A stretch of DNA of 64,000 nucleotides from Halopseudomonas pelagia CL-AP6 (GCF_000410875.1 NZ_AROI01000006.1:248001-312000), one strand, 5' to 3'; counted from the stretch's first letter, positions 50,437 through 59,148 are shown. Notes: generated by a model from the sequence alone, not told the origin. Numbers and translations are program-made.

Positions 50437-51273
50437 ATGTCCGGTACCCTTTACGTTGTCGCCACGCCTATTGGCAATTTGCAGGATATGTCGCCCCGAG
50501 CGCTGGAGGTGTTGCGTACGGTCGCCCTGATCGCTGCTGAAGATACGCGCCACAGCGCGCGCTTGCTGCAGCATTTCGGCGTTAGTACGTCGACCACGGC
50601 CTGCCACGATCACAATGAGCGAGACAAGAGCATTCGGCTGGTTGAACGTATGCTGGCTGGCGAAGACATGGCGCTGATTTCCGATGCCGGTACGCCGTTG
50701 ATTTCCGATCCAGGCTACCACTTGGTGCGCCAGGCCCGTGAGGCGGGAGTGCGGGTCTGCCCCATCCCCGGCGCCTGTGCGCTGATCGCCGCGCTGAGTG
50801 CGGCGGGTTTGCCATCGGATCGTTTTGCCTTTGAAGGTTTTCTGCCGGCCAAGGCGCATGGTCGGCGCCAGCGTTTGCAGGCGCTGGCCGTTGAACCGCG
50901 CACCTGGATGCTCTATGAAGCGCCGCATCGGCTGCTCGAATGTCTGGAAGATATGCTCGATATTTTCGGTCCCGAGCGACAGGTGGTGTTGGCGCGGGAG
51001 TTGACCAAAACCTTTGAAACGATCAAGGGCGCGCCGATAGCCGAACTGGTTGAGTGGGTCCGAGCGGACTCTGATCAGCAGCGTGGAGAATGCGTGTTGA
51101 TCGTCGAGGCGATGCCTGAGCCCGAGGTGAGCGAGGGGCTCAATCCGGAAGCCCAGCGCGTGCTGGATATTCTGCTCAGTGAGCTACCGGTCAAGCAAGC
51201 CGCTGCGCTGGCGGCGCAGATCACCGGTGAGAAAAAGAACCGGTTGTATCAGGTGGCGCTGGGTAAGGGCTGA
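50437..51273 (+). CDS. rsmI: 16S rRNA (cytidine1402-2'-O)-methyltransferase RsmI
   Basis: A 278-residue methyltransferase of the tetrapyrrole methylase fold. It begins [20 protein letters not shown], then [33 protein letters not shown] and the [16 protein letters not shown] block. The C-terminal domain has [19 protein letters not shown]. It methylates C1402 in the decoding centre. ATG 50437 is chosen; the upstream in-frame starts are not conserved. Its TGA stop is the first codon of a 90-bp repeat array. In Pseudomonas the next feature is rnpB; here a 7.4-kb insertion intervenes. Confidence 0.96.
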   Translation: MSGTLYVVATPIGNLQDMSPRALEVLRTVALIAAEDTRHSARLLQHFGVSTSTTACHDHNERDKSIRLVERMLAGEDMALISDAGTPLISDPGYHLVRQAREAGVRVCPIPGACALIAALSAAGLPSDRFAFEGFLPAKAHGRRQRLQALAVEPRTWMLYEAPHRLLECLEDMLDIFGPERQVVLARELTKTFETIKGAPIAELVEWVRADSDQQRGECVLIVEAMPEPEVSEGLNPEAQRVLDILLSELPVKQAAALAAQITGEKKNRLYQVALGKG

Positions 51274-51540
51274 GCGCGCTGGCCGAGATGGAACTCGGCC
51301 GTCCCGGTGTCGCATTCCTGGGAGTGTCGAGTTCCATCTCGACACAAGGGGGGGTAGGGCTGAGCACGTTGGCCGAGGTGGAACTCGGCCGTCCCGGTGT
51401 CGCATTTGCTGGGAGTGTCGAGTTCCATCTCGACACAGGGGTGGTAGAGCTGAGCGCGCTGGCCGAGGCGGAACTCGGCCGTCCCGGTGCCGCATTTCCT
51501 GGGAGTGTCGAGTTCCATCTCGACACAGGGGGTGCGGACG
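51271..51540. repeat. three tandem 90-bp palindromic repeats
   Basis: Units start at 51271, 51361 and 51451, exactly 90 bp apart, each beginning TGAGC. Every unit has two hairpins that are inverted copies of each other: GAGATGGAACTC (or near variants) and GAGTTCCATCTC, the second extended to GTGTCGAG-TTCCAT-CTCGACAC. The whole unit can thus fold as one large imperfect palindrome. The array fills the space between the converging rsmI and carboxylase genes. Open frames through it on both strands follow from the 90-bp period and are not taken as genes. Confidence 0.9.
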
Positions 51541-51572
51541 AGCGCATTGAGCGAGATTATCCCGGTGATTGG

Positions 51573-54500
51573 CTATTTCTGCTGTAACACCAACACGCGC
51601 TGTCCCGCCCGCACCGCAGAGCCAGGCTGTACGTGGATTGAGCTCACCACGCCGTCACAGGGCGCCACCAAGGGTATTTCCATCTTCATCGATTCCAGGA
51701 TCACCAGCACGTCGCCGGTTTTGACCTGGGCGCCTTCCGAAACCTGGACCTGCCACAGGTTGCCGGCAATATGGCTTTCGACACCCTGTTGATCGACCAG
51801 CAAGGGCGCCTCTTCAGAGATCTCCGCAAGGGTTTCCTCGCTCTCGTAATTGGCCTGGCCATTGGCGATCCAGCGCTCGCGCTCGGCTTTGAATGCTGCC
51901 TGCTGTTGCTGACGAAAGGTATGAATACTGTCTGCCTCCTGGTCGAGAAAGGCCTGGTAATCATTTAGCCGCAATTCGGTTTCTTCTATGCGCAGCGGGT
52001 AGCGTCCCAGCGGGAAGTCACGGCGGATCACCTGCAATTCGTCGGCGCTGACCGGATAAAAGCGGATCTGATCGAAGAAGCGCAGTAGCCAGGGCATTCC
52101 GCCAAAGGCTTCGACCTCGCGGTAGCGATTCCACATTTGCAACGTGCGCCCGACAAACTGATAGCCACCCGGGCCCTCCATGCCATACACGCACATATAG
52201 GCGCCACCGATGCCCACCGAGTTTTCTGCGGTCCAGGTACGGGCTGGGTTGTATTTGGTCGTGACCAGGCGGTGTCGTGGGTCTAGCGGTGTTGCCACCG
52301 GCGCGCCCAGGTAGACATCGCCCAGGCCCATAACCAGATAGCTCGCGTCAAAGACGGTACGGTGTACTTCGTCGAGGTTCGGCAGGTCATTGATGCGGCG
52401 GATGAACTCCAGATTGCTCGGGCACCAGGGCGCATCCTTGCGCACGGTGGTCATGTATTTATCGATGGCCAGTTGGCAGGCCGGGTCGTCCCAGGAGAGC
52501 GGCAGGTGCACGATGCGTGACGGAACCTTGAGATCGCGGGCGGCGCAAACCGCCTCCCAGGCATCCTCGACGATGCGCAGCAGGCGATCAATTGGTAGTG
52601 TCTCGGGCTGATAATGCACCTGCAAGGAGCGGATGCCGGGGGTTAGATCGTTCACGCCGGGCAATTGCATGGCCTCTAGCGATTGCATCAATGCGTGACC
52701 GCGAAAACGCAATACCAGGTCTAGTTCCGGCTGGCCGATTTCCAGCAACAGGTGGGTATCGCCTGATAGCCGTGCGACCAGACGCGTGTCGTCCACGCCA
52801 ATATCCAGCACTATCGGCGATTCTGGCGCGACCGCTGGGCTGCTAGCAGGGCAGAGAGGCTGCAGTTGCTGGATTGCCTGCTCACGCAATACGGCTAGTT
52901 CCCGGGCGGTTTCCAGCTCCACTGGAATAAAGCGTACCCGGTCGCCAGCCTTGAGCTGACCCATCTGCCATAGATCCGCTTCAATGATGCTGACCGGGCA
53001 GACGAAGCCGCCCAGACTCGGCCCGTCTGGGCCTAGAATCACCGGCATGTCGCCGGTAAAGTCCACGGCGCCGATGGCATAAGGGTTGTCATGAATATTC
53101 GACGGGTGCAGCCCGGCCTCGCCGCCGTCCTCACGCACCCATTCGGGTTTGGGGCCGATCAGTCGCACGCCGGTACGGCTGGAGTTGAAGTGCACCTCCC
53201 AGTCGGTGTCGAGAAAGCGTTGCATATAAGCCTGGGTAAAATACTCTGGCGCAGCATGCGGTCCGTAGATTACCCGCAGTTCTCGAACAGCAGGCAGGGT
53301 GGTGCGCATATTCTCGTCGAGGCTTTCTCCCGCGCCTTTATCGCTTAGCGCCGGCAGGTGTAGTACGTCGCCAGCGCGTAACGCGCGGCCGGCGTGCCCA
53401 CCAAACTGGCCGAGGGTGAAAGTGCTTTTGCTGCCCAGATAATCTGGCACCTGCACGCCGCCACGCAGCGCAATATAGCTGCGCGCGCCTGCGCCAGCGA
53501 TGGTGCCCAGGGCCAACTGGCTGCCGGCTTTGATCAGCAGGCTGGTATGCATGGGCTGCGGTTCGCCATCGATACTCAGCGGAATCTCGGCCCCGGTTAC
53601 CGCCACCACCGCATCGGTATTGAACTTCAGCGTTGGCCCGCTCATGGTGATTTCCAGACCAGCGGCGGCGGTTGGATTGTTGAGCAGGCGGTTGCCCAAC
53701 TGCAACGCCAGATTATCCATCGGCCCGGAAGGTGGTACGCCGACGGCCCAGTAGCCTAGGCGGCCAGGCACATCCTGAACGGTGGTTTGTGTGCCGCCGC
53801 TGACCACTTCGAAGGTATTGGCCTGGTAGCTCAGGCCCTCCAGGCAGCGGGTCCAGGGTTCGCCACTGGCGAAGGGTGTATCCAGCAGGATTTGGCGGAT
53901 ATAGTCGATATTGGTTTCCACACCGTACAGTTGCGTTGCGCCAAGTGTGGTGTGCAGTGCGGCGCTGGCCGCTGCGCGGGTGGGCTCCCAACAGATAACC
54001 TTGGCGATCATCGGATCGAAGTAGGGTGGTATCTCGCAGCCGGCTTCCACCCAGGTATCGATCCGCAGCGCCTGACCATTGGCGTCCGGAAAGTTCACGG
54101 CGGTCAGCAGCCCGGGGCAGGGTTGAAAGTCGCGGCCGGGGTCTTCGGCATACACTCGTGCCTGTATCGCGTGGCCCTGGGCTTTCAGGTCTTTGCCCAG
54201 CTCGGTCAGCGGCGGCAGATCGCCTGCGGCCAGTTCGATCATCCAGCGCACCAGATCCACGCCCCAGACCTGCTCGGTGACGCCATGCTCGACCTGCAGA
54301 CGGGTGTTGACCTCAAGAAAGTAGAACTGCGCGGCTTCGCTGTCGTAAACAAACTCGACGGTGCCGGCGCTGCGGTACTGCACGGCGCTGGCCAGTTGGA
54401 TAGCCGCCTCGCATAGCGCATCGGCCATGCCGTCGGGCAGGTTGGGCGCCGGTGTCTCCTCAATGACTTTCTGGTTGCGGCGCTGCACCGAACAGTCACG

Positions 54501-55175
54501 CACGCCGAGTGCCAGCACACCGCCCTGGCCGTCGCCGAACACCTGCACCTCCAGATGCCGGGCGCGCTCAATGTATTTCTCGATAAATACGCCGGCGTCG
54601 CTGAAGTTGTTCTGCCCCAGCCGTTTGACTGTCTCGAAGGCTTCACTCAGCTCGCTGGCATCACGGCATACCCGCATGCCGATGCCGCCGCCGCCCGCAG
54701 TGCTTTTGAGCATGATCGGATAGCCCACCAGGTCGGCCGCCGCCAACGCGATGGCGAGGCTGTCCAACAGTTCAGTACCCTCAAGCATAGGTACGCCGTG
54801 CTGTTTGGCCAGCGCCCGGGCGGTATGCTTGAGGCCGAATACGCGCAGTTGTTCCGGGGTAGGGCCGACAAACGCAATACCCGCCGCTTCACAGGCCTCG
54901 GCAAAGGCGGCGTTTTCCGAAAGAAAACCGTAACCAGGGTGAATCGCCTTGGCACCGCTTTGCCGGGCAGCCTCGAGAATTTTCTGCACATCCAGATAAG
55001 TCCCGGTAGCCGCGCCTTCGCCCAGCGAGATCGCCTCATCGGCCTGCTGGATATGCAGGCTAGCGGCATCGGCCTCGGAATAAACGGCTACGCCGCGAAC
55101 ATCGAGATTTTTCAGCGTGCGCAAGATGCGGCAGGCGATGGCGCCGCGGTTGGCGATTAGCAAGGTATCGAACAT
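51573..55175 (-). CDS. biotin-dependent guanidine (urea) carboxylase
   Basis: A 1200-residue multidomain carboxylase. Residues 1-450 are biotin carboxylase (LIANRGAIACRILRTL, ATP-grasp STAGGGGIGMR, EVNTRLQVEHGVTE). Residues about 470-780 and 800-1010 are the two carboxyltransferase halves (AHS2/KipA with GRLGYWAVGVPPSGPMDN, and AHS1/KipI). Residues 1130-1200 are the biotinyl domain with the biotin lysine in ESMKMEIPL. It is usually called urea carboxylase, but proteins in this context, with a guanidine-I riboswitch and two DUF1989 genes, have been shown to carboxylate guanidine. It is the last gene of the operon; the allophanate hydrolase normally found next is missing. Confidence 0.93.
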   Translation of the reverse strand: MFDTLLIANRGAIACRILRTLKNLDVRGVAVYSEADAASLHIQQADEAISLGEGAATGTYLDVQKILEAARQSGAKAIHPGYGFLSENAAFAEACEAAGIAFVGPTPEQLRVFGLKHTARALAKQHGVPMLEGTELLDSLAIALAAADLVGYPIMLKSTAGGGGIGMRVCRDASELSEAFETVKRLGQNNFSDAGVFIEKYIERARHLEVQVFGDGQGGVLALGVRDCSVQRRNQKVIEETPAPNLPDGMADALCEAAIQLASAVQYRSAGTVEFVYDSEAAQFYFLEVNTRLQVEHGVTEQVWGVDLVRWMIELAAGDLPPLTELGKDLKAQGHAIQARVYAEDPGRDFQPCPGLLTAVNFPDANGQALRIDTWVEAGCEIPPYFDPMIAKVICWEPTRAAASAALHTTLGATQLYGVETNIDYIRQILLDTPFASGEPWTRCLEGLSYQANTFEVVSGGTQTTVQDVPGRLGYWAVGVPPSGPMDNLALQLGNRLLNNPTAAAGLEITMSGPTLKFNTDAVVAVTGAEIPLSIDGEPQPMHTSLLIKAGSQLALGTIAGAGARSYIALRGGVQVPDYLGSKSTFTLGQFGGHAGRALRAGDVLHLPALSDKGAGESLDENMRTTLPAVRELRVIYGPHAAPEYFTQAYMQRFLDTDWEVHFNSSRTGVRLIGPKPEWVREDGGEAGLHPSNIHDNPYAIGAVDFTGDMPVILGPDGPSLGGFVCPVSIIEADLWQMGQLKAGDRVRFIPVELETARELAVLREQAIQQLQPLCPASSPAVAPESPIVLDIGVDDTRLVARLSGDTHLLLEIGQPELDLVLRFRGHALMQSLEAMQLPGVNDLTPGIRSLQVHYQPETLPIDRLLRIVEDAWEAVCAARDLKVPSRIVHLPLSWDDPACQLAIDKYMTTVRKDAPWCPSNLEFIRRINDLPNLDEVHRTVFDASYLVMGLGDVYLGAPVATPLDPRHRLVTTKYNPARTWTAENSVGIGGAYMCVYGMEGPGGYQFVGRTLQMWNRYREVEAFGGMPWLLRFFDQIRFYPVSADELQVIRRDFPLGRYPLRIEETELRLNDYQAFLDQEADSIHTFRQQQQAAFKAERERWIANGQANYESEETLAEISEEAPLLVDQQGVESHIAGNLWQVQVSEGAQVKTGDVLVILESMKMEIPLVAPCDGVVSSIHVQPGSAVRAGQRVLVLQQK

Positions 55176-55318
55176 GATTGTTCCTCGGCCAGGTCGTCCT
55201 GGGTTACATATTCTGTGCTCCCCGGGTCGTCCCGGCGGGAGCTGCGAGCCGCAAGCTGCAAGCGGCTAGCTGTTAGATCGACAAATCGTTATTCACCGCG
55301 CGGCTCGCTGGAAGTGGA
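55176..55318 (-). other. spacer inside the guanidine operon with AGCTGC-rich repeats
   Basis: The only long gap in the operon (143 bases). Positions 55240-55280 are built from repeated AGCTGC/AAGC words and can form AGCCGC/GCGGCT hairpins, much like the guaB-guaA spacer. It may be a segmental mRNA-stability or attenuation element. No gene is seen. Confidence 0.5.
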
Positions 55319-55954
55319 TCAATCCCAGACCAGTATCTCCGCCGGCGTCGGGTTGTAGCCATTGCACGGGTTATTCAGCTGCGGGCAGTTAGAGATCAGG
55401 ATGATGATGTCCATGTGCGCGACCAACTCGACATATTTGCCCGCGCCGGAGATGCCGTCTTCAAAGGTTAGGCCGCCTTCAGGGGTGACCGGCACGTTCA
55501 TGAAGAAGTTGATATTGGCGCTGATATCGGCCTTGGTCAGGCGGCCGTCGTGCAGGCTGGCGCGCAGGAAGTTGTCGCGGCAGCTGTGCATATAACGTGT
55601 GCTCAACGCGTAGCGCACGGTATTACTTTCTTGTGCGCAGGCGCCGCCGAGGGTGTCATGGCGGCCGCAGGTATCAGCGCTGATGGTCAGCATCGGGTTG
55701 CCCATATTGCTGTAGAGCACGCTGCCGGTGGTTAGATAAACGCTGTTTTGGCGGCGCAGGGTGCGTTGTACGTCATAGCGTTCGCGCGGGTTGCGGGCGC
55801 TGTAGAACAAGGTGTCGACCGCCTGATTGCCTTCCAGGTCCAGAAGGCGCACGGTCTGGCCGGCCTTGATGTCGAGCATAAAGGGTTCGCCAGCGGCGAT
55901 GTTGCCGCGCAAGCGCGCGTTGTCTGGCTGTTTGTCGCTGTGGGTCAGTGTCAT
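55319..55954 (-). CDS. cgdB: carboxyguanidine deiminase subunit, UAAP2 type (DUF1989)
   Basis: A 211-residue DUF1989 protein of the type long called urea amidolyase associated protein 2. It has [20 protein letters not shown] at the start, [17 protein letters not shown] with conserved Cys, His and Asp in the middle, and [24 protein letters not shown] at the end; the cysteines and histidines are likely metal ligands. With its partner it deaminates carboxyguanidine to allophanate. The symbol follows published usage as I recall it. It lies 11 bases after the UAAP1 gene. Confidence 0.88.
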   Translation of the reverse strand: MTLTHSDKQPDNARLRGNIAAGEPFMLDIKAGQTVRLLDLEGNQAVDTLFYSARNPRERYDVQRTLRRQNSVYLTTGSVLYSNMGNPMLTISADTCGRHDTLGGACAQESNTVRYALSTRYMHSCRDNFLRASLHDGRLTKADISANINFFMNVPVTPEGGLTFEDGISGAGKYVELVAHMDIIILISNCPQLNNPCNGYNPTPAEILVWD

Positions 55955-55965
55955 GTGGGCGGCCC

Positions 55966-56694
55966 TCAGAGGTGGATGCGATCGGTGTTGTACAGGCCGC
56001 GCACGTTTTCCGCGCGGGTGTTGCGGCAGAGCACGGTGATGCCGTCGTCGGCGACCTGATGCCAGCTCAGCTGTACCGGTTTGGGTGCGTACTGCGGATT
56101 CGGGTCCATGGGGTGCTGCAACGCGGTCAGCACCACCAGCGTGTCCATCGGTGCGTAGAGCTCGATCAGATCGCCGGCAGTGGAGTTGTCTGGGTGGAAC
56201 TGGAAACGGCCTTCGGCATCAACGGTGACTTTACTGAACAGGTTCAGCGTCATCAGCAGGTCAGCCAAGTTCATATTCCACTTGCCCATCTCGACCAGCA
56301 GATTGTCTACGCCGTTGCGGAAGAAGCCGTTGCGCAGCTCCTGGTAGCGACCTTCCCCATACTGGCTGATGACCTCTTCGGCATTCAGCACACCGCCGAA
56401 GCTGTCGCTCCAGCCGCAAGTGTCGGTAACGATGGCCGCCAACACGCGGCCCATGTCCGAGTACAGGCAATGGCCGGCGGTAAGTTTGGCGGTGTGCTGG
56501 CACTTGAGGCTGTCCGGCAGGTTCAGGCGTTCACTTTTCTCATGGGCGTTGAACAGCATCATGCTGACGTTGGCGCCGCCTTCAGTATCGGTCAGACGCA
56601 GCATTTGGCCGCGCTTGAGCACGAATGAGGTGTGGCCGCCGCCGGGCAGCATTTCTTCAAATAACGTGGTGCGCAGGGGCGCTGGAACAGTCAT
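55966..56694 (-). CDS. cgdA: carboxyguanidine deiminase subunit, UAAP1 type (DUF1989)
   Basis: A 242-residue DUF1989 protein, the UAAP1 partner. It shows [34 protein letters not shown] with the conserved cysteine, [14 protein letters not shown], and [17 protein letters not shown]. The two DUF1989 subunits act together downstream of the guanidine carboxylase. Its start overlaps the ATPase stop by four bases, so transporter and enzyme are coupled. Symbol as recalled from the guanidine literature. Confidence 0.88.
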   Translation of the reverse strand: MTVPAPLRTTLFEEMLPGGGHTSFVLKRGQMLRLTDTEGGANVSMMLFNAHEKSERLNLPDSLKCQHTAKLTAGHCLYSDMGRVLAAIVTDTCGWSDSFGGVLNAEEVISQYGEGRYQELRNGFFRNGVDNLLVEMGKWNMNLADLLMTLNLFSKVTVDAEGRFQFHPDNSTAGDLIELYAPMDTLVVLTALQHPMDPNPQYAPKPVQLSWHQVADDGITVLCRNTRAENVRGLYNTDRIHL

Positions 56695-57500
56695 GCGGAA
56701 GCTCCTTGCATATCAGGTGTCGCCAGTTTGCCAGTGATGCGTTCAGGCAAGGCATCCAGCGCGGCGCGTGCTGCCAGGCGATCACTGTTGAGGGGGATGT
56801 CGTAGGTAATACGAGCGCCATAGGCGCCGGGGGCCTGTGGGTCGATCCGGGTCTTGTCGAACACCATCAGGCGGGTGCCGAGGGTGAAACCCTCGCTCAG
56901 GTCGTGGGTGACCATAAATACGGTCAGGCCGGATTTTTTCCACAGGGACAGCAGCAGTTCATGCATATCCTTGCGGATGCCCGGATCCAGCGCGCCAAAG
57001 GGCTCGTCCAGCAACAATATGCGTGGCGTTTTGACCAGCGCCTGGGCGATCGCCAGACGCTGTTGCATACCGCCGGACAGTGCATGCGGGTATTTATCCA
57101 GCGCCTGCCCCAGGCCGACCGATTCGAGCATGGCAACACTGCGCTCCCGCGCTTCCCGGCGCTGCGTTCCCAGCAGGCGCCCCAGTAGCGGGGAGCCCTG
57201 CAGCTCCAGGCCGAGCATCACATTGCCGAGCACGGTCAGGTGCGGAAATACCGAATAGCGTTGAAACACTACGCCGCGTTCAGGACCGGGTTCTGCAGCC
57301 AGCGGTACGCCGTCCAGCAGTATCTGGCCCTTGCTGGGTTTTTCCTGACCCAGTAGCAGACGCAGGAAGGTCGATTTGCCGCAGCCAGACGCGCCGACCA
57401 TGGTGATGAACTCGCCGCTAGCGACCTCCAGGTTGAGATTTTCCAGCACTACATTGTCGTCGTATTGCTGCCAGACGTTGCGAATGGAAATGGCGCTCAT
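56691..57500 (-). CDS. ABC transporter ATP-binding protein of the guanidine operon
   Basis: A 269-residue ATPase of the nitrate/sulfonate/taurine (NitT/TauT) group. Walker A GASGCGKST (about residue 37), Q-loop in VFQRYSVFPHLTV, signature LSGGMQQRLAIAQAL, Walker B ILLLDEPFGALD and the H-loop VTHDLSEG. The C-terminal extension of about 55 residues is usual in urea carboxylase-linked copies. It probably powers import of guanidine or a related cation. One base separates it from the permease stop. Confidence 0.9.
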   Translation of the reverse strand: MSAISIRNVWQQYDDNVVLENLNLEVASGEFITMVGASGCGKSTFLRLLLGQEKPSKGQILLDGVPLAAEPGPERGVVFQRYSVFPHLTVLGNVMLGLELQGSPLLGRLLGTQRREARERSVAMLESVGLGQALDKYPHALSGGMQQRLAIAQALVKTPRILLLDEPFGALDPGIRKDMHELLLSLWKKSGLTVFMVTHDLSEGFTLGTRLMVFDKTRIDPQAPGAYGARITYDIPLNSDRLAARAALDALPERITGKLATPDMQGASA

Positions 57501-57501
57501 A

Positions 57502-58320
57502 TCAATGCGCTCCCTTGGGTTCGAACCAGGGAAAGAGCGCCCGGCACAGGCCTTTCAGCGCACGATCCATAATAAAGGCCAGCAGTGTGATCCAGGCGAC
57601 GTAGGGCAGGATCACGTCCATGGCCAGGTAACGGCGGACCAGAAAGATGCGATAGCCCAGGCCGTCGGTGGAGGCGATGGCTTCGGCGGCAATCAGGAAC
57701 AGCCAGGCAGGCCCGAGCGCCAGACACAGCCCTTGCAGCAGTCTGGGTAACAGTTGCGGTAGCACCACGCGGATTACGACCTGCCAGGTATTGGCGCCCA
57801 GGGTCTGGGCCTTGATCAGCAGTTCAGTCGGGATCTCGCTGACCCGTTGCTGCATGTCGCGGATCAGTACCGGGGTAATGCCAATCACAATCAGCATGAC
57901 CTTGGACAACTCACCCAGCCCCATAACGATAAACAGAATCGGCAGGATCGATAGCGGCGGAATCATCGAGATCACCGTAACCAGCGGCGATAGCGGTGTG
58001 CGCAATAGTGGTATCAGCATGGCCAGGCCAAGTACCAGGCTGGTTGCCGCAGCGATCGCCAGGCCCGTGCCCAGTCGCTTCAGACTAGCGCTGGTGTCAT
58101 CCCACCATAGATAGGCACCGGTACGACGGTCCGGGGTAAAGGCCATCCGGTCTACCGCGTCGGCCATCTGGGTAAAGCTGGGCAGCAGTTTATCGTTCGG
58201 GTTTTCTGTCAGGCGTGCCTGCGAGCTTGAGAGATACAGCAGCAGCAACAGGGCGAAGGGCAAGAGCACCAGACCCAGGTGTAGTACCCGTCCTGGCTTG
58301 CGGTTCATCAGGCGCGACAT
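57502..58320 (-). CDS. ABC transporter permease of the guanidine operon
   Basis: A 272-residue permease of the TauC/SsuC type with about six helices. The EAA loop reads EIPTELLIKAQTLGANTWQVVIRVVLPQL, which contacts the ATPase. ATG 58320 follows GGGAGC and begins SRLMNRKPGRVLHLG; the frame extends 77 codons upstream into the riboswitch leader and is not used. In related operons a periplasmic substrate-binding protein gene comes first, between riboswitch and permease. Here it is absent, so the transporter must borrow one encoded elsewhere or is not functional alone. Confidence 0.9.
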   Translation of the reverse strand: MSRLMNRKPGRVLHLGLVLLPFALLLLLYLSSSQARLTENPNDKLLPSFTQMADAVDRMAFTPDRRTGAYLWWDDTSASLKRLGTGLAIAAATSLVLGLAMLIPLLRTPLSPLVTVISMIPPLSILPILFIVMGLGELSKVMLIVIGITPVLIRDMQQRVSEIPTELLIKAQTLGANTWQVVIRVVLPQLLPRLLQGLCLALGPAWLFLIAAEAIASTDGLGYRIFLVRRYLAMDVILPYVAWITLLAFIMDRALKGLCRALFPWFEPKGAH

Positions 58321-58388
58321 GGAAAGCTCCCAGCGAAAGAGGGAATGCGGGGCGACGAGGTGAAGCAAAACGAGAGTGCAGCAGGCAT
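58308..58388 (-). CDS. 26-codon open frame between riboswitch and permease
   Basis: ATG at 58388 has a good Shine-Dalgarno site (GTGGAG, 58400-58395, spaced 6 bases). It encodes MPAALSFCFTSSPRIPS... of 26 residues, ending TGA at 58310-58308, 13 bases inside the permease gene in another frame. The overlap would couple its translation to the permease. It may be a leader peptide or the scar of a deleted substrate-binding protein gene whose start it kept. Not a recognised protein. Confidence 0.4.
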   Translation of the reverse strand: MPAALSFCFTSSPRIPSFAGSFPCRA

Positions 58389-58432
58389 GGCAGTCTCCAC
58401 GGGTTACAGGTAACGAGATCTCAGCTGTCTGA

Positions 58433-58531
58433 GGCTCTCCCGGGCTTTTATCCCGCCGTGTAACCCCCTTGCGGAGGTCGACAACTCTCGGACCAGTCAT
58501 CTGCAGCGCAGATCGGAACCCTAGTTGTCCA
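58433..58531 (-). promoter_or_regulatory. guanidine-I riboswitch (ykkC-yxkD type)
   Basis: On the minus strand the conserved blocks come in order: CTAGGGTTCCG (58524-58514), CTGGTCCGAGAG (58496-58485) and ACACGGCGGGATAAAAGC followed by CCGGGAGA (ending 58436). P1 is formed by GACAACT and AGTTGTC, a hairpin ATCTGC-GCT-GCAGAT fills the first loop, and P2 is ACCTCC-GCAA-GGGGGT with a GNRA loop. This class binds free guanidinium and turns genes on. It sits 45 bases before the first start codon of the operon. Confidence 0.95.
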
Positions 58532-58616
58532 TTGGTGCCAAGTTGTATCAAGCCCGAGGGCGAGGCTACGTTGTTGGGGTCAGACAGACCCGGATCTCGT
58601 ATGCACCGTTACCCAA

Positions 58617-58633
58617 TGCAGAGGTTGTGCCAA
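58617..58633 (-). promoter_or_regulatory. sigma-54 promoter of the guanidine operon
   Basis: TTGGCACAACCTCTGCA on the minus strand: TGGCAC at -24 and TGC at -12, with exactly ten bases between the GG and GC pairs. Only one base of the -12 TTGCA differs (CTGCA). Transcription should begin near 58606, about 75 bases before the riboswitch. Confidence 0.8.
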
Positions 58634-58661
58634 CACCTCAACCAGGCTGCTTAACGGGCTC

Positions 58662-58678
58662 TGCACCGCAACGGGGCA
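58662..58678. promoter_or_regulatory. NtrC-like binding site, proximal
   Basis: TGCACC-GCAAC-GGGGCA matches the NtrC dyad TGCACC-N5-GGTGCA at 11 of 12 positions. Its centre is about 64 bases upstream of the predicted sigma-54 start. Confidence 0.65.
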
Positions 58679-58707
58679 CAGGCAGTACCCGCAGGTTGAA
58701 GCTATTT

Positions 58708-58724
58708 TGCGCCATGTTGGTGCT
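58708..58724. promoter_or_regulatory. NtrC-like binding site, distal
   Basis: TGCGCC-ATGTT-GGTGCT matches the NtrC dyad at 10 of 12 positions. It lies 46 bases beyond the proximal site, about 110 bases upstream of the predicted start, a normal enhancer distance. Confidence 0.6.
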
Positions 58725-58760
58725 TTGAATGCTCTGTAATGGTGCGCTCGGAGACTGGGC

Positions 58761-58789
58761 TTGCCGCGGAAGACGAACCCAGCTAATCT
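58761..58789 (+). promoter_or_regulatory. sigma-70 promoter of rnpB
   Basis: TTGCCG (58761-58766) and TAATCT (58784-58789) with 17-base spacing; the RNA 5' end at 58798 fits the expected start. Confidence 0.65.
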
Positions 58790-58797
58790 TGCGCTCA

Positions 58798-59148
<351 letters not shown>

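Noticed and set aside
51271-51540. The repeat array as a CRISPR
   Set aside because: Units are contiguous 90-bp copies with no variable spacers and no cas genes nearby.
51221-51587. Open frames through the 90-bp repeats on both strands
   Set aside because: The repeat length is a multiple of three, so any frame without a stop in one unit stays open. The translations only repeat the same 30 residues.
58524-58541. A second sigma-54-like element (TTGGCACC) in the riboswitch leader
   Set aside because: The -24 half looks good but there is no GC ten bases further on, so the -12 half is missing.
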